Positions 22,844 through 41,003 of a stretch of DNA of 64,000 nt are shown here, in pieces (the stretch's first letter is position 1; each line of letters opens with the position of its first letter). The stretch is from Ettlia oleoabundans. Taxonomy: Eukaryota > Chlorophyta > Chlorophyceae > Chlamydomonadales. A model generated the notes under the pieces. That model worked only from the letters and a program-made list of their open reading frames with translations. It had not been told where the DNA came from and did no database searches. Where the stretch lies: assembly GCA_019693395.1 (NCBI GenBank), contig JAAMXP010000508.1, positions 1 through 64,000 of the forward strand, given 5' to 3'. The translations under genes were made by a program, and so were the position numbers.

Positions 22844-23312
22844 CACGGTGTGTTTGGACTGTGAGGCTGGCCGGGTGGCGGACGCGGATATATAGGATGG
22901 CTATTGTACAATATTGGTGCAGCACAGGCGGGCACGGAGACGAGAGCAGCCAGACTTGTGCCGCCCGCGTGTCCCCGGCCGTCTCCCTGTAGAGGGCGTG
23001 AAGAGCCCAACCCGACACAAATTGCTGCAAGCTTGGCGTGTCGAGATTACAGAACGACATTCATGCATACGAACACGCGGAAGCCTGCAACACAGAGAAC
23101 CTAACCGCAAGGCTTGCCGCTGCCGCCGCTCTGGCACCGAGCGCGGTTGCCCCCAGCTTGCAAGCACAGCAACAGTAAGGGGCAGGAAAGGCAAGCAGAA
23201 AAATCCAGATGCAACAGGGAAACAAACCAAAATCAAGCGTTGCATTCGTGAGGCATTACGCTACGGACGGTGATGACACGGCACCGCAAACCGCGAGCAG
23301 GAGGGCAGGACG
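22844..23312. other. GIP1-like promoter region and CDC5 3' UTR
   Basis: 469 bases, no gene seen. Minus-strand TGTAA (TTACA on plus at about 23047) fits a CDC5 poly(A) signal about 265 bases past its stop. Confidence 0.5.
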
Positions 23313-29855
<6,543 letters not shown>

Positions 29856-30126
29856 GGCTGCGAGTCCGCGGGATCGAGGTCCGGGCGGCTCTGCGGGGTG
29901 ACGCCCGCCGGTGCACGCAAAGGACACGCGATGCGAACCAGGAAGAGCGGGTAGCAGAGTGAAAGAGGAGTGTCTGCACACTCAGCGCCAGGTCACCAAA
30001 ACACCCGGGGGTTGAAGCGAACCGGGCATTGCATAGAGTGCGGCTTATGATCCGTTCCTGGCGATGTATGATTGTCTTGAATTGTAGTCCAATGCGATGT
30101 TAGGACAGCATAGAGTGTGCTAAACC
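29856..30126. promoter_or_regulatory. Divergent promoter CDC5 / FHA-RING-ARM
   Basis: Only 271 bases separate the CDC5 ATG (-) from the FHA-RING-ARM ATG (+), so both promoters must share this stretch. No TATA box is obvious. Confidence 0.6.
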
Positions 30127-33100
30127 ATGCTTAGTAGGACAAACCAGCACAGTGCAGCTGACTCTGATGCCGATCCGCGCACTGAAGAGCGCCGACAGCC
30201 AAGTCCTGACAAGGCCAAGGGACAGTGCAGCAAGGAAGGGTTTTGGGGACCTTCCGGCGTTGGCCCAGACAGGCAGGGTCGCGTCGAAACGGGCATGATG
30301 GATGCACAGATGCCAAAACCGGCGATGAGCGGCAGCGGGGAGACTGCACGTGGTGGCCCGGTGCTGCCGAGCACCTCGCCGCCTGGCGCTTCCCTCTCAC
30401 CACTCCCTGGCACCTTGGCATCTGCCGATGGTGCACCTTCTGCTGGCGGCTGCCAGCACTTACAGTCCAGCAGTTATGGCGGCACCTCAACGGCAGACGC
30501 TGACCTGGAGCACAGCGCACCCTCAGACACGGACAGGGCATTCCCATGCACTGGGCTGGTGCCCGGTGCCTTGCCCAGGCTCAGCTCCCTGCCCGCTGAG
30601 GTGTGGGGCTGGCTGCGCCCCGCCCCAGGCACCAACCTGCCTTTTGTGATGCTGCAAGGCAGCGGGGTGGCCATAGGGCGCGGGCGGGACGCTTACTTGG
30701 AGCGCCTGCCACAGCTCATGCCGCAGCTCTCCATCGCCACCTCCATCTCAGCTGCCCTGTCCTCCCTTGGGCTCCCCCCGATTGACGCCTCGGAAAGCAG
30801 CAGTGCGGCTGACGCTGGGTCTGGCGGTGTTGGGGCGCCTGCACGTGCAAGTTCCAGCCACAGCAGCGGCACCAGCAGCCTCGGTTTTTGCGGCGGCATC
30901 AGTGCCAGCAGGGAGAGGGGCGCTGGCAGGGATGGCTGCAGCCCTCGGGACAAGGACACCGTTTTGGATAGCGGCAGCTGGAGCAGCAACAGCAGCGGCA
31001 GCAGCTTTGTGGAGGTGGCGGATGGGCGGGTCAGCCGGCTGCACGCGTGGGTGCGGTGGAATGTCCAGCGCCAGCAAGCAGAGCTTGAGGTGCGGCCCTG
31101 AGGGGTACACAGCCCTGTTTGGGTTCTGCATTGTCCTCTAATGCTCGTTTGCTTTATTCAGAGGTGAAGTCCCGGCTGCAGCGGCGACCACAGCCTCAGG
31201 CGCTATTTCGGCCAAACCCCTGCCAGCCTGGCTTCGCGCCCGCTCCGCTGCCTGCCTGCTAATGGCCTACCTGCGCTGCACCTGCACTGTGTCTGCAGGA
31301 CTTTTCAAGCAACGGCACTTTTGTGAATGGGAACCGTGTGGGGCGGGGCTGCCTTGTGGCGCTGGCTGATGGCGACCGTGTCAGCCTGGTGCTGTCGGTG
31401 GCGCCGCTGGCCGAGCAAGCCTTCATCTTTCACACCGGTAAGTGGGTATGCAGGTGAATGGGTGGGGCGGCTGTTATGTGGGGTTGAGAGGCTTGGTGAT
31501 CCTGCTATGGTGTGCATGATATGCTGCGCTTTGCGTTGTTGCGAATGTAAGTTTGACGGGCGTTCCTGTGGGGCACTTTGCGACAGCAGTGACTGCTTGT
31601 GAGATTTCAGGCAAAGCTTTCTCACTGCCGGACAGTGCCAGGCCTGTTTGCCCCATTGCTGCCTGCTGTAAGGCGTGTCTCTGCTGACAGCCCACATGCC
31701 GCGCCACAGCCCAGTTTTGATGACCCTTTGCCACCCTGCCTTCATGCCTACCTGCTTGTAGGGGACCCGCGCGGCTTGGAGGGCGACTCGCCAAAGGAGT
31801 GGGCGCCCGATGCTGCGGCCCCCTGGGTGCATCGCAAGTCGTCGCAAGTGCTTGCTGCTGGCGGCCCTGCAACTTCCTCGCCCACCGTTGCTCATGGGTC
31901 GGAGCCGGGTGCTGCAGGGTGAGCGGTATTCAGCTGGGTGGGGCAGGATTGGGTGTGGGCTATTCAGACAGAAGCGTAGGCGCAGCATAGGGGGTCTGTT
32001 TCTGTCGTTGGGGAGTGGTTTTAGAGTCTTTGGATAGCTTGCTAGGTGCATGCAGTTGAAATTTGCAGCATCAGCAGCCTTTATGGGACGGATGTTGCTG
32101 CGTCTGTTTGCAGGAGCTTGAGTGGTGCGCTGAACCGGAGCAGCAGTGGCGGCGGTAATGCTGCCCCCGTGTCACCTCCTACAGCTGCGCGGCGCCGGCT
32201 GGCCCGCTGCAGTACTAGTCAGTACTCCACGTTGCAGGCAATAACGCTGGAAGACCTGCAGGCAAGCTCCAGTATTTTAGTGCCTTATGTTTGCTATCCT
32301 GACTTATCTTTATCTGTCTGTGAGATGCATTGTTGGCTAATGCAGCCGCTGCCTGGCCAGCATACAAGAGAAAACGGTACTCCGCTTGTTTGTTTTCTCT
32401 GCAACCAGTAATCCGATCACTCAAAGTAGCACAAAAGGGCATGCGGGTGAGGGTGGGCAGCAGCATCACACTAGCATGTCACCTACCATGTGTTGGCGAC
32501 TTTGCTACCTGCCGTCGTTCGTTGTACCTCAAACATGCTTTTGCTCCTGACGTGCACATGTGCTTGCAGTGTCAGGTGTGCTTGTGCACACTGCGTGACT
32601 GTGTTGCACTGGAGCCCTGCGGTGAGTCATGCATTGGCGCTGCATCAGCTGGATGCAAGTCCTTGGTGCAGGGTGTGCGTGCTTATGTGTTGGTTGAGCG
32701 GCTCGCTGTGACAGAGATGCATCTTTGTCAATACTTTGCTGTTCGTAAGTGTGCTAGCTTCTTCCAGAATTTTATGATTTCTGCTGCTTGCGGTGTGTGC
32801 ATCCATTAGGCATTATCGGCCGTATGCATGCACACCTATTCGCTGACAGGCATTGAAAGGATACGAGGGGCTGCTGCAGGCCACAACTTCTGCGCTTCCT
32901 GCCTCTCCCACCACCTGGCAGCACTGCTGACGAGCGGGCAGCCATTGGCCTGCCCCCTTAGGTGCGGCAACAGCTGCGCTGGTACATACACGATGCTGCA
33001 CTCTTCTGTGATGTTGGGACTGTTGGGTGCTGCGTGACATCCCTCTGCTAACTGATGGTCTGCTGATTCCCTTGATCTCTTGGTTCAATTGAGTTGATGT

Positions 33101-36100
33101 CTTAGTTCAACCCTTCCATCTGCACCACTAAACCGTCCGCTCACCGCCGTCCTGGCAATTCAGGTGTGCGCCCCCGAAGCGAGTGGTAATCAATTCCGCG
33201 GTGCGCCAGCTGCTGTCATCTGGGGCAGCTAACCTGCGCGCCCCGTCGGCATTGCTGCGCCAGTTGTCAAGACGCCACCAATCTTTGCAGCAGCATGTCA
33301 GCAGCAGTCAGCTGGAGCCAGTGGCAGAGGGGCTGCCCAGCACTGGCAGCATTGAGAGCGGCGGCTTGAGCTTCGGGAGCAGCGCCAGCAGCCTGCACTC
33401 TGGCTGCCACTCTTCCAGTCAGCTGGCTTCCTCAGCAGCGTCTGCTGCTGCATCAGATACACACATTCACAGCCAGAGGGGGCTGCCTCTTAATCAGCCA
33501 GGCAGCCCGCATCTGGCCGCACCCCAAGCTCTGGCACCATCAGCAGCTACGCCAGCACCCCCAGCGGCAGTGGCGGCAACGGCCGCTGCCCAAGTGGATG
33601 CATCTGTGGCCCCTGATGGAGGCGGCAGCGATGGTGGTGCCAGCGGTTCAGCCTCATCAGCTGCCTCCCCTCAGCACTACCGCCACGTGGCCCTGCAGAT
33701 GCAGCTGGCTTCTCCCGACAGCCACAGCAGCGGCAGCATTTCCTCACTGCCAGCCTCGCCTTTCGAGTTGCTCGCCACCTCAACAGGCTTTCCCTCCCTG
33801 CGCAACAGCGACTCTGGTCCCCTGGCACTGCCTGGCGAGCCGACTATGCCCGCCGCGTGCCCGCTTGGCGCAGCTCAGTCCACAGATGCGGTCCAGGGAC
33901 GCAGAGCGGCGCCCGAGGAGCCGACCATCGCAGCAGAAGTGCCACTGACCCTTCGCCAACCCTCCACAGCGGTCAGCGCCCCATCAGGCGATGCAGCGGG
34001 CGGCATGCCTGGGCCATCTGGCGCGGTCTTGCCAGCTGCAGCACCCTCGTGGGTGACTAAGGGCAATGCCAGCCTTGGAATTAATCAGGGCGGCAGTGAT
34101 GGTGGTGAGGACCCTCACAGCCGCAGCAGCCAGCGCCAAGAGGAGCAGCAGCGCCAGCAGCAGGAAGAGCAGCACGAGCAGGTGGGTGCAGTGGCAACAG
34201 CTGAAGGCCCCGGTACAGATCAACCAGCAGACGACTCCGTTGGGGGCAGACGCGGCGACTTGGTGGTGGCCTTGCCAAACGCGTTTGCTCTGACACCAGC
34301 CAGCAGTGAAGCGGAGGGCGATGCGCTGCTGCCCATGCACCCGCTCTGCCCGCTGGACGATTCAGTGCTGCCTCTGGACACCGCTGGGCTGAAGAGCAGG
34401 CAGCTGACACGCACCCTGGACCAATTGCAAAGCGCTGGCGACGATGAGGGTAAGATGGTAGTGTTGGATAGAACAGGCTGGCAACGCTTTGGAATTGTGC
34501 TGCAGGGGGATAGAAGAATGAGAGGGCCCATCTCAAGTGTAACCTGGCGTTGTGGCATCTGCCTTGTCAGCACTTCAGGCCACTTAATCTCAAGGCATGC
34601 AGCTTCCCAACTGTCCGCCGTTCCTCTCATCTGGGTAAAGGCAACAACTTTACCCTGCTCTTACCTGTTGCCCCTACAGACGCTACCATGAACAACCTGG
34701 ATGCCCTGGCGCGGCTGGCTTGGAGCGATGAGGCGGCCAGGCAGGAGCTAGGGCAGCTGGAGGGGGTGCAGGCAGTTGTGCGCTGCATGCGCCAGGTGAG
34801 CAGGCGCCTCTGTGCATGCCTGCTTTTTCTCCCAGTATTGTAACCAGGTAAATCTTCCCAACCCCATGCACCACTGGTGCTGTACCAGGGCTAAGGTTGA
34901 TCTCTCTCTGCAGCTGGTCCAACCAGTCACTACATTGCAGACTTGATAGCAGAGCCTGGGCAGTCTGACCACACTTCCTTCTGCGCGCTGAGTCACTTGT
35001 GTTGCCCGCGATCCATGCTATGCTGCAGCATCTTGAGAGCGAGGGTGTGCAGTGCACGGGGTGCCTGGCACTGATGGCCCTGGTGCGGGGAGAGGAGACG
35101 GCATCCACGGAAAACCGCCTGCGCCTTGCCGACTGCGAGGGAGTGCAGGCCATTGCGGAAGGTGAGATGAGACCCCATGACCCCATGTGTCAGGCCAGTG
35201 TGCGTCTGGCCAGCTCCAGTGCTGACACTGGTGCTATGCAGGCATGTTTCTATGTTCGTTGGTACTTTCACAGCAGCGCCACATCGGTTACTTCCAAGTT
35301 TGCAACACATATTCCCCATGCCATTTTCACATGCTTCCATCCTGTCTCCTCCGCTTGCTCTGCAAAGCCCTGCTGTGGTCAAGCTGTGTTCATCCTGTGG
35401 TCAACTGTTGTGATATTTTATTATTATGGTCGTTGTGTAGGCATGCGTGAACACGAGGATGCACCCATGGTGCAGCTGTCTGCGCTGCTGTGCCTGGTGC
35501 CGCTGGCTCTGGAAAACACATACCTCCAGGTAAAGCTGTCAGGGCGGTCTGCAGGCCTGCCTGCAGGCTGGCTGCGGCAGCAAGGCACGCACGCAGCCAG
35601 AAAGCGCTGGTAGCATATTTGCATCCTAATGACTACTGAACTGCCTTGATGCCTGTACATATGTACCTCCTGCAGGTGTTGGTTGCGCGCTCCTGCCTGC
35701 CTGCCATCCTGAACGCCATGCGGCGCCACATGCAAGAGGAGGAGGTGGTCAGCAAGGCGCTCATCATGCTGGGAGTGTTGGGGCAGGTGAGGTTACTTGT
35801 TCCGGCTTTTGACATGGTCTGAGTGTTGGGGAAGTTCTAGTGGAAGCCCAGACTGAGCTTTGTCCTGGTTTTTGCTGGAAGTGCAGCAGGCAAAACACGA
35901 GCAGCCCCATCATCACCTTGTCAGCTGTTGTCTAAGATGGTTTTGCTTTTCGTTGTCGGGAGGAGACTTCAACGATTTGTTGCCAGCCGTATCGGCACTC
36001 ATGCCTACTGCCATGGCCTGCTATTGCGCCCCCGCTGCAGGGGGACGACGAGGCCCACGAGGTTGTGCGCCACACCATCATGGCCTGCACACCCTTCCCA

Positions 36101-37018
36101 CGCATTGCAGCCCTTGCCCTGAGAGAACAGGGCACGGGCAGGTGAGGCACTTCTTGGGGGGCGCTGGTACAGACATATGGCGGTACCTTGCCTGATGCCG
36201 AGTTTGAAACAGTGTTTGGTATACACGAGCAACTGGGTTGCGGCCCGATGCGCTTGAGTGGGTCGAAACCTTCATGCGCCAACGTCGTAGCTCAAATGGA
36301 GCATCACACCCCCCCAAATTCCACCTATTTCCCACCTTACCCCGTGGCCAACGTGTGAACCACCACTGTCTCTGCCGCTTTCACTGCTGCTGCCATTGCA
36401 GCGAGGAGGTGCTGTGGTCGGCTCTGTTTGCGCTGACGGTGATAGCGCGCGACTCCAGCCCCAGCTATGTGGCCCACCTGCTTCGGCTGGCGTCAGCGGG
36501 GGTGCTGCCTGCGCTGGAGGTTGCGATGTGCGCCTACCGGGAGTCATTAAACCAGCTGGTGTGTCTGTCTGGCCCGACAGGACTGCCCATGCATGCGTCA
36601 CCCCTGCGTGCCGCACATGTGCAGCCAGCTGTTATATATGGAGTTGGGTTTCGCAATGCTTGTTGCATTCGCCGCTTGTTTCCAGCACAAGTGGTGTCCA
36701 TTGCGCCAGGCATCAACGCTGTGTGTCACCACTGCATATCGCCATCATTTCGGGTGTTGGAGCGCCATATGCCAGATGCTTCACATTCACAGATGCTTTA
36801 CCATTTGATTGCAGGATTCAGAGCCGGATGAGATGATCCTGCGGGCTGGGGACTACCTTACCTCCGTGCTGCGCAAGGCACGCCAGCTGCTTTGGATCCG
36901 ACGCACGCGCAGGCTGACACGGCTGGCACTGGTGGGCCTGGCAGCGCTGGCTGCCTTCCGCTGGTTGCGCCACCGTGCCGCCCACCGCCACAGTGGCGGC
37001 GCTGGCGGGGGCAGATGA
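30127..37018 (+). CDS. FHA-RING E3 ligase-like protein with armadillo-like C-terminal half
   Basis: Exons: 30127-31089, 31299-31437, 31762-31918, 32114-32261, 32570-32621, 32880-32961, 33164-34449, 34680-34795, 35029-35161, 35441-35529, 35676-35786, 36041-36141, 36402-36558, 36815-37018; 1245 residues, every junction in phase. FHA domain about residues 175-368: GRGRD, SRLHAW, SSNGTFVNG, split by a Ser/Gly-rich insertion of about 115 residues. RING about 470-512: CQVC, CGHNFCASC, then CPLRC with three residues between the last cysteines instead of two. FHA followed by RING, plus KRVVINSAVRQLL after it, resembles CHFR. A 430-residue Ser/Ala/Gln-rich linker follows, then helical repeats from about 943 (ALARLAWSDEAARQELGQLE, GVQCTGCLALMALV, ALFALTVIA) and a basic, hydrophobic C-terminus that may be membrane-associated. 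Intron at 32262 uses a GC donor. Phosphopeptide-directed ubiquitin ligase is the likely role (inference). Confidence 0.82.
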
Positions 37019-37673
37019 CCCTTGGCTATATTGCACACTTTGGTTTCCTATCTATATGCCTCTCATCCAGCTCAATTATGGTTTGCTTGTCACGATGTCT
37101 TAACCCTGCAACCACCACCCTAGCTCTGCTTGCAGTTGGTCACTCCCTATGCTTGTCTATGGCACCCCTGGCCACCCCTATAGCCGCCTCTAAGTGTGCC
37201 TGCCTGCATTTGATCAAGCATCCTACTGTTCTTACATCTGCGCATCTCGTGCTGTTCCGCAACTCTTGTAGGGAGCGAAGCCCTTTGCAAAGTATTGTGC
37301 AGTTGAGTCTGCTTTGTTTTACATAACCAGGGATAGCCGCTTGCAAGCTAACTTGCAACCGTAAGCTGTGCAACCTTCAATCTGCGCAACTTTCAAAGTC
37401 ACACCAGGCTGGAAAGCACGGGACGATAGGTACAAGGGATGCAAAGGATGGATTTCAGCAACAGTAATAGATTGCTACATAACGAAATGGGGAAGGGCAG
37501 AGCAGCAAAAAGGTCAGCGCAGCACACAATATCTCACAAAGCTGTTGATGCAGGTCAACGTACAGGGCAAACTGGAACGAGCGAGGGGGTTCAGGCACAC
37601 AAGCTAGATTTCTAAGTTGCACCCGCTTTGGGTGCAGCAGGATCCCTCGGCATTAGGCCCCGCTTGGCACAGG
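37019..37673. other. Convergent 3' region FHA-RING-ARM / SFT1
   Basis: 655 bases with 3' UTRs of both genes. A minus-strand TGTAA lies near 37318. No gene or repeat was recognised. Confidence 0.5.
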
Positions 37674-38364
37674 TCACAAGATCCAATGTATAAGGCGGTG
37701 CAGCTTTGACCAGAAGAATATGGCAAAGAAGAGAGCAATGGCGAACAGGACGAGGTAGAGCATGTGGTTTGATCTGCCCTGCTGATACGCACGCCCCAGC
37801 CGCTTCATCGTTTTGCGCAAGCTCAGCTTCGCCTGTTCCATCGCTGTCTCCAAGTTGTCCATGACCTGCGTTGTCAATCGATGCTCCTCGCCAATGGCTT
37901 GTGAAACCTGTACACCAATATGGTGATGCAAGCATAAGCATGTGGCGTGAAATTACTGTCAAAAGTGCTGGACAATGGTTCTTGCGGCTGCGCGCTTCGG
38001 CCGCATCAGCGTCATCACTAGTGGTCAGCAGCGAAAGCTGTCGGGTTGTTGCATGTGCACATCCCCGCATTCCCCGCACCACCAACCTGCTTCAATCGGC
38101 CCACGGAGCTACGCAGCTGGTCGATTTCGTCGTCTAAGTCCACTGTGCCAGACTCGATATTGATCTGCAGCTGGTCGCTTTGCGCATTCCCTCCTGCTCC
38201 TCCAAACAGCGGCTGCCGCGCGCTCAGTCCTGGTCTGCAGCAGACAAGGGCGGCAGCGTTGTGAAAGCAAAGCGCAGCGAGTTATCGGAAGTTCCTTCAG
38301 CGCGAATCAAGCGCCAAGCACACCTGCTCGCGTAGCCGGCGCCGTGGCCGTGCCTATGACTCAT
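37674..38364 (-). CDS. SFT1/BET1-like Golgi SNARE
   Basis: Tail-anchored Qc-SNARE of the plant SFT1 (Bet1-like) type, acting in ER-Golgi and intra-Golgi vesicle fusion. Exons in coding order: 38324-38364, 38087-38234, 37674-37907; 140 residues, all in phase. N-terminus MSHRHGHGAGYAS. The SNARE helix begins at VDLDDEIDQLRSSVGRLKQV and continues through MDNLETAMEQAKLSLRKTMK. It is followed by SNHMLYLVLFAIALFFAIFF, a single C-terminal membrane anchor, and a short lumenal tail. The DLDDEI start and the SNHMLYLVLFA anchor match plant SFT1 proteins better than BET1 itself. Confidence 0.9.
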
Positions 38365-40086
38365 TTTCTCCTCAGCTCAAAGAATGCACAGCGTGTTGTT
38401 AGTTCGCACTGCGCTCGTACGCTGCTCAAAAGCTGGGAAGAATTGTGGATAGCCTGTTAAGACAGAAAGAACGCAGCCAGAAGGCACAGTTTGTACAGGA
38501 GTACAGGAGGACCAGCACCTCCGCACCACCGCTGACATGGCCGCATGACCATACCGCCGCTGGCTGGCCGCCTGCTCAGCAATCCGCCGGTGTCTGCCAG
38601 GGACGTCACTCAATGCTGATTTAGGATGGTCTGCCAGACTGCTACACAATGCAGACAGGTGCGTCGCTGTATATGTCAAGGTAAAAGGCGGCCTCTTCAG
38701 ACGGATCACGGCAGTATCACGCACCATGATGCTGTGCAATATCCACAGCTATCCACGTCAGCAAGCTCTCACCGGGCGTGCACTGCACGTATGCCTACCA
38801 AGTGCAGGTGGACTCTCTGCAATCGTACTGGAGTGACGGAAGGATGCTGTCATCAAGGTGCAAAGGCTACATGAAGCTGCCGCACGATGGTCCAGCTCTA
38901 CCGCCATTCGCATGCCTGGCACAACCTGCAGACGTCTTTCGCCAAACTGCTATCATGCGAAACGTATGAAGTGGTGTGTAGTTTGACCACTGATGATAGT
39001 CAAGTGTTTCCAGATTTCCCAGCGTTGCCATAAGATCGTGATGAGCACATGATTCCGCTGGCAGGATGCTGCGGCTGCCGGAACGTTTACCTAACGCAAG
39101 TGCTGCACCCGCTGCTAATTTTGGCGTAGTTGCGTCTGCTTTTTTATAAAAAAACCATATGCTGGTTAGCCGGTGCCAACAGGACTAACCACCGAGCTGT
39201 TCAGCATCATACTGTCGAAATTGACCTTCACGGCAACGATTGAGCCTGCGTGCTCAGGTCCATCAGCCAAGTCATCAGGTGCTACCCGGCTGGAAGAGCT
39301 TGCTATCAAACTAGGAGTGTCCTACTCAATCTGCCTGGGCAAAGTTTTCCCTGCCTGACAGGCCAGCTGCCGCTTTGCTGCTGCGCCCCTGTCGGTACCA
39401 GATGTCAGGTGTCAGATGTCAGGCTAGTTCCTCGGCCACGGTGCATGTCATTAGAGTCTTTCAGCATACACGCTACTGTAAGGCGGTTTTTTAGCGCTGG
39501 GCGCGCAAGCAGCGCAACTTCCGCCTGAACCCCAGCTGCACTGGGCTTGCCAAAGACCATATTTATTGAGAAGCACCGTGCCCGCAAGTTTCATATTGCG
39601 CATTTGTGGGCACAAACCCCGCTCATTTGAAGGCTCTTCCAATCTACTGACGCTTGGGGCCTCACGCTTGAGGCGGGCGCCGATGTCCAGCGGGCTTGGG
39701 CACGAGAGGGAGACGGTGCGATTGCCGTCGGGCGGGCGCGGGTGTCAGCCAGGCCGTTGTGGGCCAGGGTGGTCCAGGCCCGTGGTGCCGCTCGATACCG
39801 CCGCCCCGGTTATGCTGTTCGGCACTCTTGCAGCCCGTGTCCAAGTTGGATAGGGGCGGCATCGGGGTGGTATTGCCTGTGGTTCGTGATGAGCACTGGA
39901 CCGTCTCCGCAAGTTTTCCAGTGAAGGTATGCGCTCAGCTCCGGATGCCAGCACCCGCCAGAAGCGGTTGCAGAAGGGGCAACCTTACTACAAGGGGTGC
40001 TGTTGTGCAGGTTTTAGCTGCTTTCTTGGCTGGCACAACCTGTAACAACCGTAACTTTCGTATTATTATAACCTGTTACGTAGGAA
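38365..40086. other. 1.7-kb stretch without a recognisable gene
   Basis: Lies between the SFT1 start (-) and the GT31-like start (+), so it holds both promoters. Open frames here have no splice support or protein-like composition. A short imperfect direct repeat (GTCAGATGTCAGG-like) sits at about 39401-39424, and a GC-rich island at about 39660-39870. I cannot exclude a 5' exon of the glycosyltransferase or a non-coding RNA. Confidence 0.45.
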
Positions 40087-40919
40087 ATGCGCTGCAGCAG
40101 CGCCAGCACCAGCGGCTGCGGGTGCACCCGTGAGCACTGGGCCTCCAAAGCCAGAGGCGGCGTCAGACGGGCGCGTATCCCATCCCTCTGGCCCTTGCTG
40201 CTCATATGCGCTGTGGGCTCTGTGCTGCTATCGCTACCGCTTGGATCGCACCTCAGCACAACAAGGAGCACAGCCCTGTTGGGCGCACTGGGTGAAGCAG
40301 CCCCTTCCCACGGCCGCCAGCTGGCTGCAAAGCAGGCAGAGCGTGCAGCCGACGTTTTCCTGTTTGTAGGCATCTCATCAGCTGGCAGTTCTAAAGAGCA
40401 GCGGGATGCTGTCCGGGAGGCTTGGTCAGATGAGGCACAAGCAACTGGAGAGGTGGGTGCTGCAGAAAGTAGGATCATTGATGATCACAACTGTCCACTC
40501 TACTTCCTCATAGCCGCACGGATCTGCCTGCGCTCAGAGCAACATTGAATCCCAATGCTCTTAATGCCAAGCTTTTGATTTGATACCTTTCTCTTGCCTC
40601 ATGTGTGGAGCCGACTGCCGTTGCCTGTCTGGATCTGCAGGTGGTCTGCAGGTTTCTGATCTTAGAAGATGAGCAGACACCCGACGTGCTTGAGGAGCAG
40701 GCCCTGCATCAGGACATGGTGTTTGCGCCGGTCCGGCCTGCAGTGCCCTTGGGACACGGCAACGATAGACTGCACTTGCCCTCTTTTTATGTGAGTGCAG
40801 CTGAGACCTTGCGTTTTAGCAAGCATGTGTTGCCTGGTGCTAGTCACGCCCTCTCAAGCTCCATTGTATTCTTGGACCTATAGCATCAGCTGACGGAGAT
40901 GAAGGTCACTGCCACTGCT

Positions 40920-41003
<84 letters not shown>

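Noticed and set aside
31440..32050. Minus-strand 248-codon frame opposite the FHA-RING exons 2-3
   Set aside because: It covers a confirmed intron and exon of the plus-strand gene and has no recognisable domain.
34688..37018. ARM-repeat region as an independent gene starting at the ATG at 34688
   Set aside because: The ATG is only a few codons after a good acceptor, the upstream exon joins it in phase, and the 230-base intron leaves no room for a 3' UTR plus promoter. Still testable by RNA-seq.
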